A stretch of 64,000 nt of DNA, taken from NCBI GenBank assembly GCA_016192705.1, contig JACPTQ010000060.1, positions 1-64,000 of the forward strand, in the 5' to 3' direction. Of this stretch, positions 53,769 through 63,676 are shown piece after piece (positions within the stretch are counted from its first letter, which is position 1; each line of letters starts with the position of its first letter). The DNA is from Deltaproteobacteria bacterium. Lineage in GTDB: Bacteria; Myxococcota; JACPTQ01. The notes beneath the pieces were generated by a model. That model ran no database searches. It worked only from the letters and a program-made list of their open reading frames with translations, and was not told where the DNA came from. The translations under genes were made by a program, and so were the position numbers.

Positions 53769-53819
53769 ATTTTCGCTGCAATGGCGGACGACCCAGTGGG
53801 TCGTCTGCGCAGCGAAAAT
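53769..53819 (+). repeat. Palindromic element D, abutting tRNA-Leu
   Basis: A perfect 11-bp outer stem, ATTTTCGCTGC / GCAGCGAAAAT, with inner stem GGACGACCC / GGGTCGTCT and an AGT loop. The tag GGGGAGCCCGACGGAATCGG follows, then GCGAACCCC. The first base comes directly after the tRNA discriminator A, so it will be part of the primary transcript. It may serve as a terminator or processing signal. Confidence 0.87.
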
Positions 53820-53909
53820 GGGGAGCCCGACGGAATCGGAGGGCGAACCCCACCCTTATTGCATGAATGATCGCCTGTGCGGGGATTTGGGCGCGTAAGG
53901 ATCCGTGTC

Positions 53910-55244
53910 TCAAATCGCAGCGGCGTTACGGCCCGCTAAGTGACCGGTGAGAAGCGCGACACCCATCGCGGAACCATCGACAACGCCGTCATGTCCAGCC
54001 AGCAGGTCGCCCGCGGCAAAAACGTTTGCGTAAAGAGGCCGGCGATCGCGCGCCAGCGGACGCAGCTCCGCATCGACGCGCACGCCCGCAGCGAAAAGCG
54101 ATTGCGCTTCAAACGGGTCGTCGCGCGTTAGCGCCGCGCTCGATTCACGCTCGAGAAACTCGCCGCGCGCCGCAATCGGGAAGCCGAGCACACCCTCGGC
54201 CCATGGGCGCGTGCCCTCTACGCCGCCCCCGATGTAGCGCCCCGACGCCAACACAAACGCCCGCGCCTCAACATTCTTTGGGGCCGCTCCGTCGCCACAC
54301 GCAAGACGGGCGAGAGTTCGCGTCCTCCCGCCTGACAGTGCCGCCACACAATCGTCGGGCGCCGCCGACACGCGGGCCCGAATAATCGGCACCCCCGCAT
54401 GCGCGAGCATCGCCTCAAGGGCCCGCTGGAATCGAAGCCCCGACGGCCCGGGCGACGTTCCCACCATCTCCGCGCAGACAACTTTGTTCTCGGCCTCGAT
54501 GCGGTCAAGAATCGCATCGGTCGCGTCGACACCGATGAGCGGCGGAAAGAGCAGCAAGTCGACCGGTGCCAGCGCAAGCGCCTCGCCAATTGCCGCCGAG
54601 AACCGGGCCGCGGCTCCTTCGACATCGAGCAACCGAGCCGAATCGGTCGCCGTCGTCAGCGAATCCGATTGGCGGCGAAAATAATCGAGGCCGACAACGG
54701 CAACGTTTGGAGCCGCGGAGATTACCCCAGCAGAACAGGCCGCCGCGAGGCTTCGCGAAAGCCCCTTCGCGACCGAATGGGCCTGAAACCACGAGAGACC
54801 AATGGGGTCAACGACACCGATCGTCGCATGCGACTTTCTCAAGTCGCCACGCGCATGGCTCTCAGCCGCGAGATCCGCCAACCGAAGACCACCCCGGTCG
54901 TCGGCCAGCAACAGCGGGAGATCGTCGGGCGACGCACCCCGAAGCGGCGGCGATGCGGGCCCCGCGCGAAAGAAACGAATCGCCTCGCTGAGCGCGTTCG
55001 TCACGCCTGGAACAAGATTGTAGGGATGCGCCGACGACGTCCGTAGAAGCGCCGTCACCGCCTCGCGCCCCGTTCGCGACGGACCGCAGATCGCCTGGTG
55101 CGCAAGCCCAACGCAACCTGACGTCAGGGCAGACGCGCCCCAACCCGCCGATAGCACGACCACCTGCCGGCCCGCCGCGCGCGCCCTTAGAGCGGCCACC
55201 GTTCCCGCAACGCCCCCGCCAATCACGGCGACGTCAGCTTTCAT
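53910..55244 (-). CDS. glpB: Anaerobic glycerol-3-phosphate dehydrogenase subunit B-like flavoprotein
   Basis: 444 residues from ATG 55244. The N-terminal [20 protein letters not shown] is the FAD dinucleotide-binding motif. Later ARAFVLASGRYIGGG and NVFAAGDLLAGHDGVVDGSAMGVALLTG match GlpB. With GlpA it oxidises sn-glycerol-3-phosphate at the membrane. The start overlaps the glpA stop by 11 bp, so it is translationally coupled. A glpC gene for the membrane iron-sulfur anchor is not adjacent. Confidence 0.88.
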   Translation of the reverse strand: MKADVAVIGGGVAGTVAALRARAAGRQVVVLSAGWGASALTSGCVGLAHQAICGPSRTGREAVTALLRTSSAHPYNLVPGVTNALSEAIRFFRAGPASPPLRGASPDDLPLLLADDRGGLRLADLAAESHARGDLRKSHATIGVVDPIGLSWFQAHSVAKGLSRSLAAACSAGVISAAPNVAVVGLDYFRRQSDSLTTATDSARLLDVEGAAARFSAAIGEALALAPVDLLLFPPLIGVDATDAILDRIEAENKVVCAEMVGTSPGPSGLRFQRALEAMLAHAGVPIIRARVSAAPDDCVAALSGGRTRTLARLACGDGAAPKNVEARAFVLASGRYIGGGVEGTRPWAEGVLGFPIAARGEFLERESSAALTRDDPFEAQSLFAAGVRVDAELRPLARDRRPLYANVFAAGDLLAGHDGVVDGSAMGVALLTGHLAGRNAAAI

Positions 55245-56997
55245 TGTCGCCCCGCGTCGATGCGGCGCCGATCCAGCGCCACAGCTCGGCTTCCGCGAGT
55301 TGTGCGCCCGCGAGCACCGCCGACATTTCTCGCCAACGCCACACGAAGAACTCGCGAAGCGCTGCCGAGCTCGACGGGGCTCCCACGAGCGCGCCCTCCT
55401 CTTCAAGAACATCCGCCGCGCGTGCCGCGCACCGCGCACCCTGGCACGCCCCAAGTCCGAGTCGCGTGTGACGCGCGAGGTCGGGAAGCGTTCGCACGCC
55501 CTCCTTTCGACACCCGTATCGCACCTCCGCCTCAAGCACTCCTTCGCACGCGCACGCGACAATTCCGACTCGGCTTTCGCTCGCGGCCGCCCCGAGAACA
55601 TCGGCGACCCGCGTCCCGTGTCGATAAACCGCGCGCCCGGCCGCGGCGAGAGGAATTGTCCGCCCCGCGACGAGCGCGTCGACGTCGATCTCACGCTCGC
55701 CACCTGGAAGCGGCAACTCCGCTGTGCGACATGGCGCCGCCACGCCGATCTTTTCCGCAACCAAATCCGCAAGCTCTTCGCTCATGAGTCGGTACGCGGC
55801 GAGTTTCCCGCCGATCATGCTCACGAGGCCCGCCGGCCCGCCCGCTACTTCGTGATCGACGATGCGGTGATCGCGCGTCAGCTTGTCTTCGATTTTTCGA
55901 AACTCAAAAATCGTCGGCCGCAAACCCGCAAACGCATACGTGATCCGCGCCCCTGATGCCGACGGAAACACGCGCCCGACCGCTTCAAGAAGATACTCGA
56001 CCTCGTCCTCGAGAACGTCGATCCGATCCGGGCTCCCAAAAAAATCGTCGTCCGTTGTGCCGATGGTGCTCGAGTTTTCATGCGGCATGACGAAAACCGC
56101 CCGCGCATCGAGCGTCGTCGCCAAAACCGCATAGTCCGACAGCCGCCGATCGAGAACGAGGTGGATCCCCTTTCCCGGGCGCATCCGAACCGCCCGCTCA
56201 GCGCCTGTGCGCGCGAGCGCCGCCGTCCGCATCCCCCACGGTCCGGTCGTGTTCACAACGACACGCGCGCGGGCCTCGCCAATGCGGTGGTCGATCGTGT
56301 CTTCGAGGCGAACGCCCACAACGCGCCCTGCCTCAACGATGAACCCCGTCACCTCGGTGTGGTTGCGAACCACCGCACCGCTCTCCATCGCGGAGATCGC
56401 ATTCGCGACACAGAGGCGAAACGGGTCGATCCCCCACTCGTCCATCGTCACCGCACCGTAAACGTCGGCCGTGAGGCCCGGTTCGAGCGCGAGAACCTCG
56501 TCGCGCGAAAGACGCGTGTGCGGCTTGCCGTTCTTGAGCGGCTGAAACTTGTCATACGCTTCAAAGAACGTCTCGACGAGCGCGAGCGTCCGGTCGGGAT
56601 GAGGATCGGTTCGAAGCACAGGCATGATGAACGGAATCCGAAAGAGCAGGTGAGACGCGATTTTCTGGATGTACCCCGAATCAAGACAAGACTTGCGCGT
56701 CACCTCGCGATCGTATTCGAGGTAGCGAAGACCGCCGTGGATCATTCCGCTCGACGCGCCCGTCGTTCCCGCACCCCACGTCGATTTCTCGACGAGAAGG
56801 ACACGCACGCCCCGAAGCGCGAGATCGCGCGCGGTGCCGGTCCCGTTACAGCCGCCGCCGATCACGATGGCGTCGAACGGTTCGCGGAAAAGGCAGGCTG
56901 CGACCTCCGTTCCGTCGGTCTCGCCATTTTGCTCGCGCAGAGAAGCCACTGGCTTCTCTGCCGATTGCTCGCAAAATAAATCAAGCGACGTCGTCAT
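55234..56997 (-). CDS. glpA: Glycerol-3-phosphate dehydrogenase, GlpA/GlpD family with BFD-type [2Fe-2S] domain
   Basis: 587 residues from ATG 56997, which overlaps the aspS stop as ATGA. After an N-terminal insert come the FAD motif [46 protein letters not shown] and [18 protein letters not shown]. The C-terminal BFD-like domain has CACEG and CQGARC cysteines, typical of GlpA rather than GlpD. Residues of about 8-28 are encoded by palindromic element A, so the N-terminus is longer than expected before the FAD strand. It feeds glycerol-3-phosphate electrons to the respiratory chain. Confidence 0.93.
   Translation of the reverse strand: MTTSLDLFCEQSAEKPVASLREQNGETDGTEVAACLFREPFDAIVIGGGCNGTGTARDLALRGVRVLLVEKSTWGAGTTGASSGMIHGGLRYLEYDREVTRKSCLDSGYIQKIASHLLFRIPFIMPVLRTDPHPDRTLALVETFFEAYDKFQPLKNGKPHTRLSRDEVLALEPGLTADVYGAVTMDEWGIDPFRLCVANAISAMESGAVVRNHTEVTGFIVEAGRVVGVRLEDTIDHRIGEARARVVVNTTGPWGMRTAALARTGAERAVRMRPGKGIHLVLDRRLSDYAVLATTLDARAVFVMPHENSSTIGTTDDDFFGSPDRIDVLEDEVEYLLEAVGRVFPSASGARITYAFAGLRPTIFEFRKIEDKLTRDHRIVDHEVAGGPAGLVSMIGGKLAAYRLMSEELADLVAEKIGVAAPCRTAELPLPGGEREIDVDALVAGRTIPLAAAGRAVYRHGTRVADVLGAAASESRVGIVACACEGVLEAEVRYGCRKEGVRTLPDLARHTRLGLGACQGARCAARAADVLEEEGALVGAPSSSAALREFFVWRWREMSAVLAGAQLAEAELWRWIGAASTRGDNES
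56926..56977 (-). repeat. Palindromic element A, in frame within glpA
   Basis: On the minus strand, outer arms ATTTTGC / GCAAAAT and inner stem CAGAGAAGCC / GGCTTCTCTG with an AGT loop. The tag ATGGCGAGACCGACGGAAC follows, extending the element to about 56909. It is read through without stop or frame change and encodes the segment from [12 protein letters not shown] to about NGETDGT of GlpA. The upstream ATG is fixed by overlap with the aspS stop, so the hairpin must be translated. Confidence 0.88.
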
Positions 56998-58784
56998 GAA
57001 ACCGGCAACGACAACCGAATGGAGAGCTCGTCGAGCTGTTTCTGTTCGACCTCGCTCGGCGCATCGATCATGAGGTCTTGTCCGCGTTGCGTCTTCGGAA
57101 AAGCGATGACGTCACGAAGCGAATCCTCGCCCGTGAGGAGCATCATTAACCGATCCATCCCGATGGCAAGCCCGCCGTGCGGAGGCGCGCCATATTCGAA
57201 CGCCTCGAGCAAAAAACCAAATTTGCGTTGGATGTCGTCTTCGCTGAGTCCGAGAACTTTGAAGACGGTTCGCTGAATGTCACGTCGATGAATGCGCACC
57301 GAGCCACCGCCCAACTCGTTGCCGTTCAAGACGACATCGTACGCCTTCGCGCGGGCGCGTTCGGGCGCTGTCTCGAGAAGTGGGACGTCGTCATCGACGG
57401 GCGACGTGAACGGGTGGTGTTTCGCGACGATTGCGCCGCCTTCGCCGCGTTCAAAAAGCGGGAAGTCGGTGACCCACAAAAACGACCATTCACCGTCGCG
57501 GATGAGCCCGAGCCGCTGACCGATAAAATTCCGCACGCGACCCATCGCGGCGTGCGCGACGTCGGGCAGATCGGCGACGAACAAGATAAGCGCCCCCTCA
57601 CGCGCCCCGAGCTTCGCGCTCATCGCGGCGCGCGCCGACTCCGAAATCGCTTTTGCGAAGGGCGCCTGCCAAGTGCCGCCCGCCTGCACACGCGCCCACG
57701 CAACCCCTTTCGCGCCAAAAACTTTCGCCTCGTCGGGGATGAGCGTGTCGAGATCTTTTCGTGAGAACTTCTCACCGCCCTCGGGAACGACAAGCGCCAC
57801 GACGATCCCGCCCTTGGCGATGGCGTCTTCGAATACGCGAAATCCTGATCCGCGCGCTTCGGCGGAAATCTCCGCAAGCGGAAGCCCAAACCGAAGATCC
57901 GGTTTGTCGACACCGTATTTCGACATCGCCTCCGCGTATGGGAGGCGAGGGAACGGACGCTTCACCGAGACGCCAAGCGCGGTTTGCCAAATCGAAGCGA
58001 GCAGGCCCTCGACGACGTCGCACACGTCGGCCACCTCAACGAACGACATCTCGAGGTCGATTTGCGTGAACTCGGGTTGACGGTCGGCGCGTAAATCCTC
58101 GTCGCGCAGGCAGCGGCAAATTTGAAAATAGCGATCGTACCCAGCCACCATGAAGAGCTGCTTGAAGATTTGCGGCGACTCGGGAAGCGCGTAAAACTCG
58201 CCGGCGTTGACGCGCGACGGGACGAGGAAATTCCGCGCGCCGCCTGGCGTCGACTTGATGAGGAACGGCGTTTCAATTTCGAGAAACCCCTGGCCGTCGA
58301 GGTAGGCGCGCGTCGCCTGATTGACGCGGTGGCGAAGCTGCAAGTTTTTTTGGAGCGGGGCGCGTCGCAAATCGAGGTAACGATACTTGAGGCGCGTCAC
58401 GTCGGACGCATCGACGCGATCGTCGATTTGAAACGGCGGCGTCTTGGCCGCGTTGAACAGCTCGAACGCGTGCACGCGCACCTCAACCGCTCCCGTCGCG
58501 AGATTTGTGTTTGCGTTGTCGCCGCGCGAAACCACCTTTCCACGAATCGCCAAGACATACTCGCGCCGCAAATCGGCCGCGCGTTCATGCGCCTCCGCGC
58601 TCTCCTGCGGATCGAACACGATTTGCGTTAGCCCCTCGCGGTCACGAAGATCGATGAAGATGCAGCCGCCGTGATCGCGCCGATTCGCGACCCAACCCAT
58701 CAGAACGACCTCGCCCCCAATATCAGTCGCCCGCAACGATCCACAGCGGTGGGTCCGTTTCCAGTCTGTGAGAAATTTCGGCAC
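56994..58784 (-). CDS. aspS: Aspartyl-tRNA synthetase
   Basis: 596 residues from GTG 58784 ([15 protein letters not shown]). It charges tRNA with aspartate. The N-terminal OB fold ([21 protein letters not shown]), class II motif 2 ([26 protein letters not shown]), the bacterial GAD insertion (about 290-420) and motif 3 ([29 protein letters not shown]) are all present. Length fits the bacterial type. It lies 76 bp after thpR, and its stop overlaps the glpA start. Confidence 0.97.
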   Translation of the reverse strand: MPKFLTDWKRTHRCGSLRATDIGGEVVLMGWVANRRDHGGCIFIDLRDREGLTQIVFDPQESAEAHERAADLRREYVLAIRGKVVSRGDNANTNLATGAVEVRVHAFELFNAAKTPPFQIDDRVDASDVTRLKYRYLDLRRAPLQKNLQLRHRVNQATRAYLDGQGFLEIETPFLIKSTPGGARNFLVPSRVNAGEFYALPESPQIFKQLFMVAGYDRYFQICRCLRDEDLRADRQPEFTQIDLEMSFVEVADVCDVVEGLLASIWQTALGVSVKRPFPRLPYAEAMSKYGVDKPDLRFGLPLAEISAEARGSGFRVFEDAIAKGGIVVALVVPEGGEKFSRKDLDTLIPDEAKVFGAKGVAWARVQAGGTWQAPFAKAISESARAAMSAKLGAREGALILFVADLPDVAHAAMGRVRNFIGQRLGLIRDGEWSFLWVTDFPLFERGEGGAIVAKHHPFTSPVDDDVPLLETAPERARAKAYDVVLNGNELGGGSVRIHRRDIQRTVFKVLGLSEDDIQRKFGFLLEAFEYGAPPHGGLAIGMDRLMMLLTGEDSLRDVIAFPKTQRGQDLMIDAPSEVEQKQLDELSIRLSLPVS

Positions 58785-58860
58785 GTCGCACGCTCCGTTT
58801 CTGCGAGAAATCGGCCCTTCAACCCGTGGCGCTCGGATTATAGCGACCGCGCCGCTCTGT

Positions 58861-59433
58861 TCAAAGCGGACAGCGCTCGAGAGCCCGGTAGATCGGCCCG
58901 TCGTCGCGCAATCGGCTCTCAAACAGCGCGACCTCAGAGAGCGTTGTCGCCCCAATCTCCTCATCGCGATGCGTCTCAACGAATCTCGACAGCTCGCCGA
59001 CGTTGCGCGTGCTCTTCACGCGCGCGATCGTGATGTGCGCGCGAAACGGCTTATCTTCCGCGTCGAAGCCGAGGTCGACAAGTCCGTTCTCGATGGCGCG
59101 TTGCATCCTCTCGAGCGCGCCGGTCGGTTCGTCGAATCCAACCCAAAGAACGCGCGCCCGCTGGACGTTGGGGAACGCGCCAAACCCAGCGATGCGCACC
59201 GCGAGAGGTCGAATCTCACGCGCCGCTGCCGCGAGCACATCGCGAATCGCAAAGCGGAGCTCAGGCGCCGTGTCGCCCAAAAACCGCATCGTCACATGAA
59301 GGTTGGTTGCGGGCACAAATCGCGCCTCGACGACGCGCGTCAGATCGGCCTCGTGCGCCTGGATGAATCGACGAATCACCTGAATGGCGTCGAGCGGCAA
59401 CGGAACCGCGATGAAAGCCCGCAGGGCACTCAT
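58861..59433 (-). CDS. thpR: RNA 2',3'-cyclic phosphodiesterase
   Basis: 190 residues from ATG 59433, overlapping the cinA stop as ATGA. It belongs to the 2H phosphoesterases, with the two HxTx motifs [10 protein letters not shown] and AHITIARVK. Such enzymes open 2',3'-cyclic phosphates on RNA. The linkage to cinA is common in bacteria. Confidence 0.94.
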   Translation of the reverse strand: MSALRAFIAVPLPLDAIQVIRRFIQAHEADLTRVVEARFVPATNLHVTMRFLGDTAPELRFAIRDVLAAAAREIRPLAVRIAGFGAFPNVQRARVLWVGFDEPTGALERMQRAIENGLVDLGFDAEDKPFRAHITIARVKSTRNVGELSRFVETHRDEEIGATTLSEVALFESRLRDDGPIYRALERCPL

Positions 59434-60683
59434 GGCCGCGGAGCCTTTCGAAGAAAATCCCAAAGAAGTTGCAACGCCATATACGCACCGAGCCGACGCA
59501 CCTGCTCGCGGTCGCCTGGAAACGTTCGCGCGCGTGATGTTTCGCCGGCGCGACTCGACACCGCCACATGAACGAGGCCAACCGGTTTCTCGGGGGTCCC
59601 GCCATCGGGCCCGGCAACTCCCGTGACCGCGAGCCCATACGTCGCACCAGACCGCGCGCAGACGCCGTTCGCCATCGCGCGGGCCACCGCCTCGCTCACG
59701 GCCCCCTCCGCGGCGATCACATTCTTATCAACTCCAAGCAGCCCGGATTTGAGGTCGTTTGCGTACGCGATGACGCCACCCCTAAACGTTCGGCTCGCCC
59801 CGGGCCGCTCTGTCCAAAGCGAGCCGAGAAGACCGCCGGTACACGACTCGGCGATCGCGATCGTTTCACCGCGCGCTTCAAGCTCACGCTGAAGAACGCC
59901 AACAAAAGTGTCGGTGTCGTGGCCATACAGAAAATCGGGAAACCGATCGGCAACAACCGCGTCGATTCGCGCGCGCAAATCATCGCGGGCCGATGGCGTT
60001 TCCGCGTCGATGACCACGCGCAAATGGTTTTCGGGGAAAAGCGTTCGGAACAAAAAGCGGCACGTTGGAAAAGCCGCGTGCAAATCGGCAACGCGGGCGT
60101 CGAGATGTGATTCGGCGATCCCCATCAGTTTGTAAACGCGAAGGAGGCGCGGCGGCGTCTTGAAGCGCGCGGCGAGACGCGGCGCAATCTCTTTCGTGAC
60201 GAGTGGGCGCAGCTCGCGCGGCACCCCGGGCAAAAAGAAAACTGGGCGCCCCGAAAGCTCGACCGAAAACGAGGGGGCGGTCCCCCAGCGGTTTTCAATG
60301 ACGTCGGCACCGCGCGGGACATCGGCTTGTCGTTCGTTGTTCGCCGTCAGCGTGAGCCCGAACGCGCGAAATCGTTCGCGCATGCGCTCGAGCGTCGGCG
60401 CGTGGCGTTCGAGCGGAACGCCGAGGGCCTTCGCCGCAGCGCCGGCCGTTAGATCGTCTGCGGTCGGCCCGAGTCCGCCGCCCACAACAACGGCATCGGC
60501 GCGTGCAACAGCGGCTTGAAGCGCTGCAACGATGTCCGCAACAACGTCGCGCACCGCGGTGTGCCAACGCGTCTCAAACCCAAGCGCACCAAGCGTTTCC
60601 GAAATAAATGCCGCGTTCGAATCGACGACCGCTCCCCCTGTCACTTCGTCCCCCACGGAGACGATTTCGATCGACGTTGCCAC
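59430..60683 (-). CDS. cinA: CinA family protein (nicotinamide-nucleotide amidase / competence-damage type)
   Basis: 417 residues from GTG 60683. The N-terminal molybdopterin-binding-like domain has EIVSVGDEVTGGAVVDSNAAFI, VVVGGGLGPTADDLT and FFLPGVPREL. The C-terminal CinA domain has IAESCTGGLLGSLWTERPGAS, GGVIAYANDLKSGLLGV and GVAGPDGGTPEKPVGLVHVAV, the NMN deamidase signature. It recycles nicotinamide nucleotide and ADP-ribose-type products in relatives. It leads the minus-strand block and diverges from yicC with 60 bp between starts. Confidence 0.95.
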   Translation of the reverse strand: MATSIEIVSVGDEVTGGAVVDSNAAFISETLGALGFETRWHTAVRDVVADIVAALQAAVARADAVVVGGGLGPTADDLTAGAAAKALGVPLERHAPTLERMRERFRAFGLTLTANNERQADVPRGADVIENRWGTAPSFSVELSGRPVFFLPGVPRELRPLVTKEIAPRLAARFKTPPRLLRVYKLMGIAESHLDARVADLHAAFPTCRFLFRTLFPENHLRVVIDAETPSARDDLRARIDAVVADRFPDFLYGHDTDTFVGVLQRELEARGETIAIAESCTGGLLGSLWTERPGASRTFRGGVIAYANDLKSGLLGVDKNVIAAEGAVSEAVARAMANGVCARSGATYGLAVTGVAGPDGGTPEKPVGLVHVAVSSRAGETSRARTFPGDREQVRRLGAYMALQLLWDFLRKAPRP

Positions 60684-60743
60684 GCGCGCACTATACCAAG
60701 ATCTCGTTTGACAGTCCGACGACACGGTCCTAGCGTCGCGCGC

Positions 60744-61595
60744 GTGATTTCGAGCATGACGGGCTTTGGCGCGGCGAGCGGCGATGTTGCCGGAATTCCA
60801 GTCCGCGTCGAAATCCGAACGGTAAACCACCGTGGTCTCGACATCTCGGTCCGCCTTCCTCCGTCTCTCGCGGCATTCGAACCACCGGTGACCAGTTGGT
60901 GTCGTGGCACGTTCACGCGCGGCCACGTCGAAATCAGCGTCCGGGGCGAAAATCATGAGATTCCAGTTAACACCGAGAAGCTGTTCGCGACACGAGCCGC
61001 GTCACTCAAGCGGATCTTGTCGGCCTGCAAGCTACCCGAGTCGCCGACCCTCCAAGAGTTGTTGGCATTGGGCCTTCCCGTCGAAGAGCCGCGCGAATTC
61101 GATGAAGCGACGTGGCAGTCCTTCCGCGCGGTTCTCGTTTCAGCCGCGTCGATAGCCTGCGAAACCCGCGTCCGCGAGGGTCAATTTCTCGGTGCTCGGC
61201 TGGGCGAAATTGCCGAGCGCGTTGGCGTCCTTGGTGCCGCGATACGTGAACGGTATCCATTGGAGCTGGCCGCCTTCCGGGTGCGACAAGAGGCGCGGCT
61301 CGCGTCACAGGGCGGCGCTCGGACAACACACGAAAAGGAACCAGTCTCGCTTCTGGTGTTTGGTCGCGACGCGGCTGAAGAGTTGGACCGACTCGACGCA
61401 CATGTGGCCGAGGTGAAACGGGCGTTGGCCGCGGGCGGGCCGATGGGGCGACGCTTCGACTTCCTGGCCACCGAAATGCTTCGTGAGGCGGCTACGCTAA
61501 CCTCGAAATGCCCATCGCCGGACCTATCGCGGCTCGCTATTGACCTTCGTTGCGAGCTTGAACGACTCCGCGAGCAAGCCCAGAACATCGAGTAA
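60744..61595 (+). CDS. yicC: YicC family endoribonuclease-like protein
   Basis: 283 residues from GTG 60744 (VISSMTGFGAASG). The opening SMTGFG, then VEIRTVNHRGLDISVRLP, is the YicC N-terminal signature. The C-terminal PMGRRFDFLATEMLREAATLTSK matches the DUF1732 domain. YicC proteins act in RNA decay in E. coli. The stop overlaps the next start (TAATG), so it heads an operon ending in folC. Confidence 0.95.
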   Translation: MISSMTGFGAASGDVAGIPVRVEIRTVNHRGLDISVRLPPSLAAFEPPVTSWCRGTFTRGHVEISVRGENHEIPVNTEKLFATRAASLKRILSACKLPESPTLQELLALGLPVEEPREFDEATWQSFRAVLVSAASIACETRVREGQFLGARLGEIAERVGVLGAAIRERYPLELAAFRVRQEARLASQGGARTTHEKEPVSLLVFGRDAAEELDRLDAHVAEVKRALAAGGPMGRRFDFLATEMLREAATLTSKCPSPDLSRLAIDLRCELERLREQAQNIE

Positions 61596-62236
61596 TGCGC
61601 CGGTTTATCGCGTTCTTAGTCTTGGCAACGTCGGGCTGGTTCATTTATCAAACAAGCTGCGCCGAGGATTTGGCGGGCTGGCGAATTCGGCTCGAGCGCG
61701 AGCGCGGCGTCGTCGCCGAGGAGTCGGCACACGTGCTTTCCACCATCAACGGAGCCAACGAGGCTGTCCGCTACTTTCGAAAGCTCGCGAACAGCACGGA
61801 CAAGCGCGTTCGGGCGGCCAAGGCTGACCGAGATGACGCTGGCACCAAGAGGGGTTACTTGATTGCGCTCGCGGTCTTTGCGTTTATCGCCTGGGTGTGG
61901 CCGAAGTCGAGGCGTGTTGTGACGGCTACAACGACCACAACAGCGAGAGCTGGACCGACCGACACCCCGGCGACTCATAGAACGGCCGTCGGGGGCGTTG
62001 TTTCGCAAACGGTTCCGTTGGGCGCCGGCGAGCGCGTCGAGTTCCTCACGGACGGCAAGGGTCAACGCGCAGACCTTGCCTCGACATCATGCCAGGTCTG
62101 TGGCGAAGCGCTTGAGTCGGATGTCGTGACGTGCGAACGCTGCCAGACGCCGCACCACGAAGAGTGCTGGACGTGGAACAAGGGCTGTTCGACGTTTGGG
62201 TGTGGTGAGCGCTCGTTCAACAGGTCCGAGGGTTAA
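61595..62236 (+). CDS. Membrane protein with C-terminal prokaryotic RING-like zinc finger
   Basis: 213 residues from ATG 61595. The N-terminus is a membrane helix (MRRFIAFLVLATSGWFIY). A helical spacer leads to a second helix (GYLIALAVFAFIAWVWP). After a Thr-rich linker comes SCQVCGEALESDVVTCERC, then PHHEECWTWNKGCSTFGCG. This Cys/His spacing resembles the Prok-RING family. It is probably a membrane-anchored binding module; ubiquitin-ligase activity should not be assumed. It is coupled to yicC. Confidence 0.82.
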   Translation: MRRFIAFLVLATSGWFIYQTSCAEDLAGWRIRLERERGVVAEESAHVLSTINGANEAVRYFRKLANSTDKRVRAAKADRDDAGTKRGYLIALAVFAFIAWVWPKSRRVVTATTTTTARAGPTDTPATHRTAVGGVVSQTVPLGAGERVEFLTDGKGQRADLASTSCQVCGEALESDVVTCERCQTPHHEECWTWNKGCSTFGCGERSFNRSEG

Positions 62237-62241
62237 TTGTC

Positions 62242-62436
62242 ATGACGGAGTTCAAGTTTGTTGAAGTTGCAACGGTTACCGACGAAGAGCTGACGCGGGT
62301 CGTGAACGATACTGTGCGGTCGGGTTGGGTTTTCGACGGGATTTATTTCGCCATGCGCGAGAGTTCGAAGCGTCCCGCCATGGCGTTTGTTTCTTTCACC
62401 CGAAAACGGTCGGAGACCGATGAGTCCGCTCCGTAA
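62242..62436 (+). CDS. Small DUF4177-like protein
   Basis: 64 residues from ATG 62242. The pattern (KFVEVATVTDEELTRVVND, SGWVFDGIYFAMRESSKRPAMAFVSFTR) fits the small alpha-beta DUF4177 or related family: a strand, a helix, then GW(V)FDGI and a closing strand. No function is known. Its last 17 bp overlap folC. Confidence 0.7.
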   Translation: MTEFKFVEVATVTDEELTRVVNDTVRSGWVFDGIYFAMRESSKRPAMAFVSFTRKRSETDESAP

Positions 62437-63676
62437 GTCCGCGGTCGAGCTAAACCGACAGATTGCCGCGCTCTTCAAGCTGCGTCGGTTCGGGATTCGG
62501 CTTGGCCTTGACCGGGTCCGCGAAGCCGCCGCGCGCCTCGGAAACCCGGAGCGCCGCTTTCGCGTGGTTCATGTGGCTGGCACGAACGGTAAAGGCTCGA
62601 CCGCCGCGATGTGTGAACGAATCCTGCGCGCCAACGGATACCGCGTCGGGCTCACAACTTCGCCCCATCTCGTCCACCTGCACGAGCGTTACCTCGTTAA
62701 CGGCCGCGCCATCACCGATGCTGCGCTTGCCCGCCACCTGGCGCGTATTCGCGAAACCGGACTTCCGCTCACCTTCTTCGAGGTCGCGACGCTTGCGGCG
62801 CTTCTACATTTTGCCGAGGCGCGCGTCAATTGGGGCGTGGTCGAAGTCGGACTCGGTGGGCGCCTCGATGCAACGAACATCGTAATCCCTGACGTCGTCA
62901 TCCTGACACCCGTCGCTCTCGACCACACGGAGCACCTCGGCGATACGCTAACAACCATTGCGCGCGAAAAACTCGGCATCGTGAAGCGCGGCGTGCCCGT
63001 TGTCTGCGGATGGCGCGAACCCAGCCTACAGAGGCTCGTCGAGCGGAAATGCGCCGCCCTCGATGCACCATTATCGCTCGTGGGGCGCGATTTCGATTCG
63101 GCTCCACTCACCCTGAAACGACGTGGCGAGAAATTCACCTATTCCGACGATCGCTCGTCGCGTTCATTCGAAGTCTCACTCGCCGGCCGGCACCAAGTTA
63201 CAAACGCCGCGCTCGCAATCCGCGCCATGCGCACCCTCGGCGTCGCCAACTCCACCATTAGTGCCGGGCTCAGGCATATTCGTTGGCCGGGCCGCTTCGA
63301 CCGAGTCGGCCGTTTCATCCTCGATGGCGCCCACAACCCACACGGAATTCGCGCTCTTGTCGCCGAACTCTCTCGCCGATTCCCGGGAAGTCGCTTCCCA
63401 ATCGTCTTCGCGGCGATGCGCGACAAGGCGATTCCCGAAATGCTGCGGGCGCTCGCCCCTGTCGCGAGTCACTTTCATTTCGTCCGAGTCGATAACACGC
63501 GTGGCATAAACCTCGCGGAGCTTTACGCGTTGTCTCGCACGCTCGCCATCTCCTCGAGTCGCCACTCCACCATTGGCGCCGCCCTAGGCGCCACACATTC
63601 CGTGACCGTTATCACGGGCTCGCTTTACCTCGTTGGGGCAGCGCTTGCCTCCCTCCGTGTCACGGGTTTGCCATAA
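62420..63676 (+). CDS. folC: Bifunctional folylpolyglutamate / dihydrofolate synthase
   Basis: 418 residues from ATG 62420 with GGAG at 62412. It ligates glutamate to (dihydro)folate using ATP. Signatures: the P-loop VAGTNGKGSTAAMCERIL, TSPHLVHLHERYLVNGRAI, VGLGGRLDATNI, ILTPVALDHTEHLGDT and FILDGAHNPHGIRAL. Length fits. It is the last gene of the yicC operon and overlaps the convergent small membrane gene by 17 bp. Confidence 0.96.
   Translation: MSPLRKSAVELNRQIAALFKLRRFGIRLGLDRVREAAARLGNPERRFRVVHVAGTNGKGSTAAMCERILRANGYRVGLTTSPHLVHLHERYLVNGRAITDAALARHLARIRETGLPLTFFEVATLAALLHFAEARVNWGVVEVGLGGRLDATNIVIPDVVILTPVALDHTEHLGDTLTTIAREKLGIVKRGVPVVCGWREPSLQRLVERKCAALDAPLSLVGRDFDSAPLTLKRRGEKFTYSDDRSSRSFEVSLAGRHQVTNAALAIRAMRTLGVANSTISAGLRHIRWPGRFDRVGRFILDGAHNPHGIRALVAELSRRFPGSRFPIVFAAMRDKAIPEMLRALAPVASHFHFVRVDNTRGINLAELYALSRTLAISSSRHSTIGAALGATHSVTVITGSLYLVGAALASLRVTGLP

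Noticed and set aside
61595-62236. A bacterial ubiquitin-like ligase system based on the RING-like finger
   Set aside because: No E1, E2 or ubiquitin-like partner is in the operon; the finger alone does not support ligase activity.
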